Below the pieces are notes generated by a model that had not been told where the DNA came from, did no database searches, and saw only the letters and a list, made by a program, of their open reading frames with translations. The position numbers and the translations under genes are program-made. Below are positions 32,902-41,026 of a stretch of DNA of 43,521 nt, piece by piece. This stretch comes from Nitrosomonas nitrosa. Its GTDB lineage: Bacteria; Pseudomonadota; Gammaproteobacteria; Burkholderiales; Nitrosomonadaceae. The stretch covers positions 1 to 43,521 of the forward strand of contig NZ_QAOO01000025.1 in NCBI RefSeq assembly GCF_003051105.1, written 5' to 3'. Numbering within the stretch: the first letter of the stretch is position 1; each line of letters begins with the position of its first letter.

Positions 32902-34731
32902 CTACTGACCAGATTTCGTGATGCCATATACTTTCATCCGATAGGCAAGCGTTGAAGGCTTGATCCCAAGCAACTCAGCCGCACCCTCTCGGCCTGATAT
33001 ACGCCAGTTCGTATGCCGCAAAACAGCTATCATATTCATCCTTTCTTTTTCGCGGAAAATTGCATCGGTCACGAATGCCTCTGTTTCCAAGGGCGTCGAT
33101 AGGGAGGGTTTCTCGACTTGATTATCGCTGGACATAGCAAGATCCAATCTGAGGCGGTGATCTTTTGACAAAATGACCGCGCGCTCAATGATATTTTTCA
33201 GCTCCCTGATATTACCAGGCCAGTCATAGTTTGTTAGGTTGTCTAGCTGCTGCCGGGTCAACTGCATGGGCTCTCGCCCCAATTCTAAACAAATGTTGTT
33301 TAAAAACTGAATGGCGAGTGGTCCGATATCTTGAACACGCTCCCGCAACGGCGGCACTTCGATAGGGAAAATGCTTAGGCGATAATACAAATCTTTACGA
33401 AACCGCCCCGCCTCGACTTCTGCTTTCAAATCACGATTCGTAGCGGCAATGATACGCACATCCACTTTAATCGTCTTATCATCACCCACACGCTCAAATT
33501 CATGTTCTTGCAATGCGCGCAACAGCTTGCCTTGCAAATCCAGAGGAATTTCACCCACTTCATCAAGGAAAAGCGTCCCGCCCGCCGCTAGATGCAAGCG
33601 CCCCACCCGGTCGCGATGGGCACCCGTGAACGATCCACGAACATGCCCAAAAAATTCACTCTCAAAAAGATCCTTAGGAATAGAAGCACAGTTGACTTTC
33701 ACCAACGGCATGTCAGCTCGCGCACTGTTGGCATGAATCGCACGTGCCACCATTTCCTTACCCACACCGGATTCCCCTAGAATGAGAACACTCGTGGATG
33801 TCTTAGCAACAGCTTCGATCTGCGCCAAGGTACGTTTCAAGGCCTGGCTTTCGCCAATAATTTCACCAAAGTTAAGCGTGACATTGATCTCGTCTCGCAG
33901 ATAATCCCGTTCTCGCTCGAGCAAATCTTTCAGGATTTTTATTTGAGCGAAGGCAGCTTCACGTTGCTGCTCGTTCTTCCGGCGCTCCGAAATGTCACGG
34001 AAGACAACCACCGCCCCTTTGAGCACCCCCTCTTCTCGAATCGGCGTGCTGGTATACTCGACAGGAACAGACGTCCCATCCGTATGCCAAAAAAACTCGT
34101 CATCTCCTCTGTGCACTTTACCATCGGTGAAAGCGGCGTAAATTGGACATTCGCTGCTAGGATAGGGTCTGCCATCTGGATAGGAGTGATGGTGAATCGC
34201 ATGCAATGATTTACCAATCACATCTTCAGCACGCCAGCCGAGTATCTGCGTGGCCGCTTCATTGACAAACGTTGTATTGCCTTGACAATCTACGCCATAG
34301 ATTCCTTCCCCTACTGAATTCAGAATCAATTCGTGCGTTGTTTGGAGTTGGTTGAGCTTGTCTATTGCTTGACAATATTCGGTCGTTTCAGTGAATAGCA
34401 GTAGTGTATGCGGCCTTTCGTTCGAGATTGACTGAATGCGCCAGGCCGACAACAACCCCCTGAGGCGCTCCGGTGCCGCTTTTGTTTCTGCCAAGGAAAC
34501 CGGCTTCCGATTGATCACACCCTCCTGCCGCATCACCTGCCTGATCTGATCCATAAGAGAGGGCTCGCCTGCCAAATTGAATAATTCTTCCACCGGCACA
34601 GCGATTGCTTCGACTGCGGTTAAGCCAAGGTATACACGCCATACGTCATTGAGTTCTCTGCAAATGAATGTATCGTCGATCACCCCAGCAAATAGTGGCG
34701 AGCCACAAAACAGCGCACTAAAGGTATCCAT
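32902..34731 (-). CDS. sigma-54-dependent transcriptional activator with PAS sensor
   Basis: This protein has about 609 residues. A divergent N-terminal sensory region is followed by a PAS/PAC domain (LILNSVGEGIYGVDCQGNTT, GAVVVFRDISERRKNEQ) at about 145-265. The AAA+ domain is at about 305-540, with Walker A LGESGVGKEMVARAIH, the sigma-54-contacting loop HVRGSFTGAHRDR and Walker B GGTLFLDEVGEIPLDL. A Fis-type helix-turn-helix ends the protein (GREGAAELLGIKPSTLAYRM). The ATG at 34731 is preferred over a TTG at 34743. It is divergent from the five-haem cytochrome gene, which has a sigma-54-type promoter, so that gene is the likely target (inference). Confidence 0.9.
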   Translation of the reverse strand: MDTFSALFCGSPLFAGVIDDTFICRELNDVWRVYLGLTAVEAIAVPVEELFNLAGEPSLMDQIRQVMRQEGVINRKPVSLAETKAAPERLRGLLSAWRIQSISNERPHTLLLFTETTEYCQAIDKLNQLQTTHELILNSVGEGIYGVDCQGNTTFVNEAATQILGWRAEDVIGKSLHAIHHHSYPDGRPYPSSECPIYAAFTDGKVHRGDDEFFWHTDGTSVPVEYTSTPIREEGVLKGAVVVFRDISERRKNEQQREAAFAQIKILKDLLERERDYLRDEINVTLNFGEIIGESQALKRTLAQIEAVAKTSTSVLILGESGVGKEMVARAIHANSARADMPLVKVNCASIPKDLFESEFFGHVRGSFTGAHRDRVGRLHLAAGGTLFLDEVGEIPLDLQGKLLRALQEHEFERVGDDKTIKVDVRIIAATNRDLKAEVEAGRFRKDLYYRLSIFPIEVPPLRERVQDIGPLAIQFLNNICLELGREPMQLTRQQLDNLTNYDWPGNIRELKNIIERAVILSKDHRLRLDLAMSSDNQVEKPSLSTPLETEAFVTDAIFREKERMNMIAVLRHTNWRISGREGAAELLGIKPSTLAYRMKVYGITKSGQ

Positions 34732-34742
34732 TTCTTTCAGCA

Positions 34743-34784
34743 ATTCACAAATTTTTATGAATTATGTCACAAAAATTTGTGAAT
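34743..34784. promoter_or_regulatory. 14-bp-arm inverted repeat, probable activator binding site
   Basis: ATTCACAAATTTTT (34743-34756) and its exact complement (34771-34784) flank a 14-base spacer. The site is about 60 bp upstream of a sigma-54-type promoter and 11 bp before the activator's own start, a position that would suit both enhancer binding and autoregulation. Confidence 0.65.
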
Positions 34785-34843
34785 CTTAAATTCCCAATAG
34801 TCTTATTAAATAATATTAATTTAATAATCAAACAGTTAATCTT

Positions 34844-34859
34844 TGGCATGATTATTGTA
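34844..34859 (+). promoter_or_regulatory. sigma-54 (-24/-12) promoter
   Basis: TGGCATG-ATTA-TTGTA matches the consensus TGGCACG-N4-TTGCA with exact spacing and two mismatches, one in each element. The invariant GG at -24 is present, but the -12 GC is GT. It lies 77 bp upstream of the cytochrome start and just downstream of the inverted repeat next to a sigma-54 activator gene. Confidence 0.7.
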
Positions 34860-34935
34860 TCTATTCAAGTAATCATTCTATATCCTATAGCAGCAAATAA
34901 TGACGTATTGCCTCAACAGCAAGGAAAGATCGCGT

Positions 34936-36813
34936 ATGAAACAGATAATTCTAATCAGCCTCCTTTTGATGATATCCGCAGCAAAGGCTTCCTCAAGCGT
35001 TCCGGACACCATGGCAGAACGTGTCAAGGCCTGCACGATCTGCCATGGTGACGCAGGTCGAATTGAACAGCATGATTATTATCCGCGTATAGATGGAAAA
35101 CCCTCGGGCTATCTTCTCAATCAATTACGTAATTTCAGGGATGGTCGGCGCCACTATCAACCGATGGCTCATTTGCTGGAAAATATGTCGGATGATTATC
35201 TGTCAGAAATCGCACATTATTTCGCCACGCTTAGCAGACCATTCCCAGCGCCTGAATCGATCGATATGTCCCCCGATGAAATCAAAACTGCGGAGCAGCT
35301 TATTCAGGCTGGCAATCCAGCAAAAGCTATCCCAGCCTGCAGTGACTGCCATGGTAAAAATTTGATGGGTACCGAACCCGCCATTCCCGGATTGCTCGGC
35401 TTGCCACGCGCCTATATCGCCGCACAATTTGGCAGCTGGCGAAATGGAGGGTGGATGCGCGGCCAATCCTCTGATTGCATGCCAGAAATTGCTCAAAAGT
35501 TGACTGATAATGAAGTGAACGCCATCGCAAAATGGCTGGCGACCCAGCCCGTATCGGGAAAAACGAATCCAATCGATATACGTTCAAGCGAACTGGCACA
35601 TCGGTGCAACCATGTCCCTCGCGAGGACGGCATGTCCCAAAAGCTGCCCACTCCATTGGATTCGGAGCAACATTTACTGGGTGCCTATTTAACCCGTGCA
35701 GGAAATTGTATGGGCTGCCATACCGCACCAGGTGGGTTACCATTTGCGGGCGGGCGGCAATTATCGACTTCATTCGGTATTTTCGTTACGCCAAACATCA
35801 CGCCTGATAAAGAAACTGGAATAGGCGGGTGGTCTGAGGAAGATTTTTGGGGCGCACTGCACCAAGGTAAATCCCGCGACGGTCGACTGCTCTACCCTGC
35901 TTTTCCTTATACGGAATACACCAAAGTAACCCGGCAGGATGCCAATGCAATCTTCGCCTATCTGCAAGCCTTACCCGCCATCTCTCAAACCAATCCACCG
36001 AATCAAATTCGATTTCCCTTCAATTTCAGGCCACTGCTGGCTATCTGGCGCGCATTGTATTTCAAGGAAGGGGTCTACACGCCTGACCCCACCCAAAATG
36101 ATGAATGGAACCGAGGCGCCTATCTGGTACAGGGATTGGGTCATTGCAATGCCTGCCATACAAATCGCAACGCGTTCGGAGCGAGCGAAGATAGCGGACT
36201 AACCGGAGGGCAAATGATGAGTGCAAATTGGTATGCCCCTTCTTTGATCTTGCCGCAAGAAGCCGGTAGCGGTAATTGGTCCGTCGAGGAAATTATCGAA
36301 TTACTCGCAACCGGCGTATCGGCACGCGCAACCGCTTCTGGCCCAATGGCGACGATCATTCGGCAAAGCTTGCAGCATCTGTCAACAGAAGATATTCGCG
36401 CTATGGCCGTGTATCTCAAATCTATAGCAGAAGATAGCACAACCCGCATGCCCTCGGTCAAATCAGAAAATCGTGATGATGATCTAGCCCAAGGGAGGCA
36501 ACTATATGAAAAACACTGCCAGGATTGTCATGGTGCCTCCGGTCAAGGTGTACCCGGTATCTATCCGCCGCTAGCCAATAATCGAAGTGTATTGATGGCT
36601 TCTCCTTTGAATGCAATACACATTGTGCTAAACGGCGGTTATCCGGCCACCACAGTTGAAAATCCTCGCCCCTATGGGATGCCGCCGTTTCAACAAATCC
36701 TTCGCAATGAAGAAATTGCACTCATCGTGTCCTTTATCAGGAATGCATGGGGCAATAAGGCGAGCCGGGTCAACCCGGCAGAAGTCGATCGGAGCAGAGG
36801 AAAACGGTCATAG
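34936..36813 (+). CDS. five-haem c-type cytochrome (c4-like module plus alcohol-dehydrogenase-type cytochrome)
   Basis: This 625-residue protein has a signal peptide (MKQIILISLLLMISAAKAS) and five CxxCH haem sites: CTICH and CSDCH in an N-terminal c4-like dihaem part (about 20-215), then CMGCH, CNACH and CQDCH in a part resembling the trihaem cytochrome subunit of membrane alcohol or gluconate dehydrogenases. It should act in the periplasm as an electron carrier. No dehydrogenase partner is adjacent. The ATG at 34936 is chosen because it begins the signal peptide and has GGAA upstream; ATG 34900 is an alternative. Expression is probably driven from the sigma-54 promoter by the divergent activator. 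Confidence 0.88.
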   Translation: MKQIILISLLLMISAAKASSSVPDTMAERVKACTICHGDAGRIEQHDYYPRIDGKPSGYLLNQLRNFRDGRRHYQPMAHLLENMSDDYLSEIAHYFATLSRPFPAPESIDMSPDEIKTAEQLIQAGNPAKAIPACSDCHGKNLMGTEPAIPGLLGLPRAYIAAQFGSWRNGGWMRGQSSDCMPEIAQKLTDNEVNAIAKWLATQPVSGKTNPIDIRSSELAHRCNHVPREDGMSQKLPTPLDSEQHLLGAYLTRAGNCMGCHTAPGGLPFAGGRQLSTSFGIFVTPNITPDKETGIGGWSEEDFWGALHQGKSRDGRLLYPAFPYTEYTKVTRQDANAIFAYLQALPAISQTNPPNQIRFPFNFRPLLAIWRALYFKEGVYTPDPTQNDEWNRGAYLVQGLGHCNACHTNRNAFGASEDSGLTGGQMMSANWYAPSLILPQEAGSGNWSVEEIIELLATGVSARATASGPMATIIRQSLQHLSTEDIRAMAVYLKSIAEDSTTRMPSVKSENRDDDLAQGRQLYEKHCQDCHGASGQGVPGIYPPLANNRSVLMASPLNAIHIVLNGGYPATTVENPRPYGMPPFQQILRNEEIALIVSFIRNAWGNKASRVNPAEVDRSRGKRS

Positions 36814-36980
36814 CTTTAGGGGGTCTCTACAAATTGAGTGTTTTAAACAAAACGAGGCAAGCACAAAAAATATTGTGCGCAGCATATGATGGATATGTAA
36901 CGAAACATTTTTTGTGATCATCGAGGTATTGTGACGAAATAGAGATTTTTAGTGGCCCCTTAGATAAATTCGTGTCATCA

Positions 36981-38834
36981 CTATCCGTAACAACTGGCCA
37001 CCGCAGCAGAGCCATTGGCTTTCATCTCTTGGTATTTTTTACCGAAGGTTACCGCTACCCGATGAATTGCCTGCGACGCAGTTTGCTTTCGGTATCGTTG
37101 GAAATAACCCGGCCCACCGTTATAAGTCACATAGGTCAGACGCGCCAACTGATCGAAGCCGTTCTCATCGTTGTGCTGAGTTTTGGCAAGCACATAGTCG
37201 ATTAGGTAGTGATGGAGGATTTCATTGCCGGCCAATGCGTTATAACGGATATCGTTGCGCAATGCCGAAACCTCGTAGAAGCCACGCCACACGTTGGGAT
37301 TGATCTGCATGATACCAATGGCACCCGCACGTGACACGATGGGCTGAATCTGATCGCCTTTTTTGATGAACTGCCGCCAGCAACTCTCCTGCCAAGCAGT
37401 GGTGAGAGACAAGTAGCGAAAAAAATCATGATATTCATGTGATAATCGCTTAGTGCGGAGCGTTGTGCGTACCACATGACTGAGCAGATCCTCCACGAGA
37501 GGCAAGTAGGTATCGATTTCACTAGTGTGGGGCACCCATCTGTTGAGTTTTTTGACCAAAGAACGCTTCGGCGCATCCGCTGCCCATGCGGGCCTGAAAA
37601 AGAACCATGTGCCACTGTCCGTATCGGGGTCAGGTAGGGGCTCCGGTAAGGGAAGCGGCGTCCCAAAGCCAAACAACAGACGCAACTCCAGGTCGACATC
37701 CAAGCTGTAAATAAGCGGATCCTTCTCTAACTCGGGTGCCAGCATGCGGGCCATCCGCCGTAAACCGTCAGCCGATATTTCATAACCTACTTTTTCGCTT
37801 ACCTGATCCATTGCCTTCAGGGCATCTGCTGCCGCCACAAAGCTTAAGTAGCGGATCGCTATGGCACCCGGCAAAGTAATTTCCAAACGTTGCAGAATGG
37901 GCGAAAGTCTTTCCCAGCTTTTCAGGAATAATTCGCGCACCGGATCCGCTGTGCCTCCCTGCCAATTGATCAACGCATCGGTTAGATCGTAGCGGCCGTC
38001 AAGCAACACTTCAAACAATGCCTGCCGTAGCTCTGCTTGCTCGGCATCTTCCGCCGCCTGCTTGATGATGAAAGTCAGGAACGCGTCCCAGTTTTGCCAA
38101 GCCACCTCCCAGCGCAACGCCTCCTCCGAAGTCAGCGCTGGCTCAGGAGGAGACACAGGAGAGACAGCCGCTGCTGGCGTAGCTTGATCGGGAATATCGA
38201 GTTGTAAAGCTAAATCGATACCCGTATCCACAATTTCAAAACCAGTGAACATAGCCGATGATAAGACGCGGTGCGTTGCGGTACCTTCAGAAGGCGTCAG
38301 CATCAACGGAATCAATGCTTGAATCTCTTGCAGTGGTATCGCGAGATCTATCTTTAACGCGCCCAACCTGGAATGGACATGCTGCTTGACCCAATCCCAC
38401 AGCGTTCCCGTCACCAGAGGTTTCGCTCCTTCACGATCAAGCAAATTCGAATCGGTCACCCTAAACTCGATGACAGGCTGCTCCGGTTTGATGGTGGGGA
38501 CTAGGAAAACTTCGACAAGGCCCCGCCACTTCGAAATGCGCCAGCATTGACCTGCTATTCCATGCCCAACCTTCGCTTTTACCGCGGTCACGATGCGGAT
38601 ACGCTCCCCGTCCGAGCCAATTTGTGGATTCGAAAGCACGAGTGTGCTGCAATCAGACTGATCATCGAATACGCGTGCCGTACCCCCCGTATCGGTATAA
38701 ATTTGCGCCAGCAGCATACGATGCAGGAACGAGTAATCCAGCTTCATCGGTACACTAACGACACTTGCGCTCAAACCTGTCGTAATCAGCAACCCGATCA
38801 TCAAAAATAACATGCGCATGCACTGAAAACTCAT
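36981..38834 (-). CDS. large lytic transglycosylase (SLT domain), probably exported
   Basis: This protein has about 617 residues. A signal peptide (MRMLFLMIGLLITTGLSASV) follows a few extra residues. About 400 residues of unrecognised sequence come next, including a Pro-rich segment (PLPLPEPLPDPDTDSG). The C-terminal 170 residues hold the Slt70-like domain: catalytic Glu in AWQESCWRQF, then SRAGAIGIMQINPNVWRGFY and YVTYNGGPGYFQRYR. It would cut peptidoglycan in the periplasm. The unusually long N-terminal part may be a scaffold. ATG 38834 is preceded by GAGAGG at 11 bases; the open frame extends to 38903. Confidence 0.8.
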   Translation of the reverse strand: MSFQCMRMLFLMIGLLITTGLSASVVSVPMKLDYSFLHRMLLAQIYTDTGGTARVFDDQSDCSTLVLSNPQIGSDGERIRIVTAVKAKVGHGIAGQCWRISKWRGLVEVFLVPTIKPEQPVIEFRVTDSNLLDREGAKPLVTGTLWDWVKQHVHSRLGALKIDLAIPLQEIQALIPLMLTPSEGTATHRVLSSAMFTGFEIVDTGIDLALQLDIPDQATPAAAVSPVSPPEPALTSEEALRWEVAWQNWDAFLTFIIKQAAEDAEQAELRQALFEVLLDGRYDLTDALINWQGGTADPVRELFLKSWERLSPILQRLEITLPGAIAIRYLSFVAAADALKAMDQVSEKVGYEISADGLRRMARMLAPELEKDPLIYSLDVDLELRLLFGFGTPLPLPEPLPDPDTDSGTWFFFRPAWAADAPKRSLVKKLNRWVPHTSEIDTYLPLVEDLLSHVVRTTLRTKRLSHEYHDFFRYLSLTTAWQESCWRQFIKKGDQIQPIVSRAGAIGIMQINPNVWRGFYEVSALRNDIRYNALAGNEILHHYLIDYVLAKTQHNDENGFDQLARLTYVTYNGGPGYFQRYRKQTASQAIHRVAVTFGKKYQEMKANGSAAVASCYG

Positions 38835-38976
38835 CCAGCTAACTGCCTCTCGGGAAATTCGTGTAATGTGTAAGAAAAAGAGATCTTTTTCACGTAGATC
38901 CAATCTACTGAAGGCCTAATAGATTGTCAATTACGCCATTGGAGAATAATTGAAGGATTTTAGAGAACGCGACAAG

Positions 38977-39993
38977 ATGAAAATCATCGACATCAATGAC
39001 ATTCGAAAGCTGATAAAAATTGTAGGCCTAGAAGCCTTTTTCAAGAAGCTGATCGCCACACTGGAAACCGATTTTTCCCGCTGGGACGCTTTCCAAAAAT
39101 CTCCGCGCCATGCCACCTATTATCCGCATGGTGTGATTGAATTAATGCCTTGTGCCGACGACCGTTACCATGCCTTTAAATATGTTAGCGGCCACCCTGG
39201 AAACACCGCACAGGGCAAATTAAGCATCGTCGGCATTGGTCAGTTGAGCGATGCAGTGACTGGCTATCCATTGCTACTCAGCGAAATGACGCTACTGACT
39301 GCCTTTCGCACGGCAGCAACCGGTGCCTTGGCCGCCAAGTATTTGGCCAAGGGAAATACCCAGACCTTGGCAATCATCGGCACGGGCGCCCAGGCAGAAT
39401 TTCAGGTGCTCGGTTTTAGGACGATTTTCCCGTTAAGTACCATCCGCTACTTCGATATTGATGCGGCAGCGATGGCCAAATTCTCACGCAACATGACGCC
39501 CTACGGGTTTGAGCTGATCCCGTGCCAAAGCATCCAAGATACTATTGGTAACGCCGGCATCATCATTACAGCCACCGCAGCGAAAAAACAGCAGGTTTTA
39601 TTCGACCTGCAGGCTATTGCGCCCGGCACGCATATTCACGCCATGGGAGGCGATTGTCCGGGTAAAACCGAATTGGACCTCATGTTGCTGGATGCGGCAA
39701 AAGTCGTAGTAGAATTCACGCCGCAAGCACTGATAGAAGGCGAAGTGCAACAATGTGGCGAAAGCGGTATTTACGCCGAATTATGGGAACTCATCACTCA
39801 AAGCAAACCCGGTAGAGAAAATGACGCAGAAATGACTGTGTTCGATTCAGTCGGTTTTGCGCTAGAAGATTATTCAACGTTACGGCTTATCCATGAGTTG
39901 GCTTTGGAACATTGTATCGGCAGCGAAGTGCCCATGTTACCCGAAGTGCACGATCCCAAGGATTTATTTGGTGTTTTATCCTCTTCAGGCTAA
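38977..39993 (+). CDS. ornithine cyclodeaminase / mu-crystallin family protein
   Basis: This 338-residue cytosolic enzyme has the substrate region GKLSIVGIGQLSDAVTGYPL, then FRTAATGALAAKYLAKGN and the Rossmann NAD(P) loop LAIIGTGAQAEFQVLG. The ending DSVGFALEDYSTLRLIHELA is family-typical. Ornithine cyclodeaminase converts ornithine to proline and ammonia; relatives act on other amino acids. It converges on an arginase gene, which makes ornithine, so an arginine-to-proline route is plausible. ATG 38977 is chosen; a TTG at 38950 with GGAG five bases upstream is a real alternative. Confidence 0.88.
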   Translation: MKIIDINDIRKLIKIVGLEAFFKKLIATLETDFSRWDAFQKSPRHATYYPHGVIELMPCADDRYHAFKYVSGHPGNTAQGKLSIVGIGQLSDAVTGYPLLLSEMTLLTAFRTAATGALAAKYLAKGNTQTLAIIGTGAQAEFQVLGFRTIFPLSTIRYFDIDAAAMAKFSRNMTPYGFELIPCQSIQDTIGNAGIIITATAAKKQQVLFDLQAIAPGTHIHAMGGDCPGKTELDLMLLDAAKVVVEFTPQALIEGEVQQCGESGIYAELWELITQSKPGRENDAEMTVFDSVGFALEDYSTLRLIHELALEHCIGSEVPMLPEVHDPKDLFGVLSSSG

Positions 39994-40024
39994 TAGGCTG
40001 TCAAGCAATTGATACCAAGAAGCG

Positions 40025-40891
40025 TTACGTGTCTGCATAAAATGTCTCGACTATCGTTCTCATCAGCCGCAACGTTTTGCCCTGCTGATCACTTTCGGGA
40101 TTGAACTCACTGATTTCCAGACCACAGAGTTTGGGATGATGCTTGACCGCAGCCAATGCAGCCAGCAACGCGTCTGCTCTTATGCCCCCCACTACCGGCG
40201 TTTCCACCCCAGGCGCATCTTCAGGATCGATAAAATCGAGATCAAGGCTTATGCCAATCACGCTGCACGTTTCACTCAATTGCATCACGGCAGCTTGCAA
40301 CGTCTTGGCAAAATCAGTCACTTGCTCGGCAAAAATGACCTTGACGTTGGCTGTCTTTAACAAAGCGTTTTCCGCAGGTTCGTAGCTGCGGACGCCAGCC
40401 AACAGAAATTTTTCAGGATGAATGAAGCAATCAGCCGGATACACGGCGTTCAATCGTTCATCCCCTTTGCCTAGCAGCGCAGCAACCGGCATACCGTGTA
40501 TATTGCCTGAAGGGGTCGTCGCAAAGGTATGCGCATCCATATGGGCATCCAGCCAGATCAAACCCAGCTCGCTGCTGGCCGGTAATCCCTGCATTACACC
40601 CGCCCATGTGCCCATTGCGCAGGAATGATCACCGCCAATCACCAAAAAAGTGCGGCCGTTTTCAACCCAGAAACGTGTGAATTCGCTCGCCCTCTGATAT
40701 AAATGGGCTAATCTAGCCTCTTTGCTTCCTTCTTTTTTCGGATAGAGGATATGCCACTGCAATTGCAAGCCATTTTGCAGCACTGGCTTCAGGTTATACG
40801 CCTCGCGCAGCATTTCTGCTGCATAACCACACGTTCGCATCGGTCCACCCAGACAAGAAGCTATACCTAGTGTTTGTATTATCTTAGCCAT
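40025..40891 (-). CDS. arginase-family ureohydrolase
   Basis: This 288-residue protein has the three manganese-binding signatures of the family: GGDHSCAMGTW, WLDAHMDAHTF and GISLDLDFIDPEDAPGV. It also has the late Glu in GLEISEFNPESD. The length and the SGNIHGMPVAALLG segment fit arginase (arginine to ornithine and urea) better than agmatinase, though substrate cannot be fixed from sequence alone. It is convergent with the ornithine cyclodeaminase gene, with 31 bp between stops. Confidence 0.87.
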   Translation of the reverse strand: MAKIIQTLGIASCLGGPMRTCGYAAEMLREAYNLKPVLQNGLQLQWHILYPKKEGSKEARLAHLYQRASEFTRFWVENGRTFLVIGGDHSCAMGTWAGVMQGLPASSELGLIWLDAHMDAHTFATTPSGNIHGMPVAALLGKGDERLNAVYPADCFIHPEKFLLAGVRSYEPAENALLKTANVKVIFAEQVTDFAKTLQAAVMQLSETCSVIGISLDLDFIDPEDAPGVETPVVGGIRADALLAALAAVKHHPKLCGLEISEFNPESDQQGKTLRLMRTIVETFYADT

Positions 40892-41026
40892 GCGTCGATA
40901 GCCACATGATTTGGATACGATAGCGCATCGATATCATCGATCTTCTCCACTTTTTCTGATTTCAGTTATTCGTTCAATCCCACTCATCAACCATGAACCT
41001 AAAGACGCTGCCAGCACATTTTGGCA

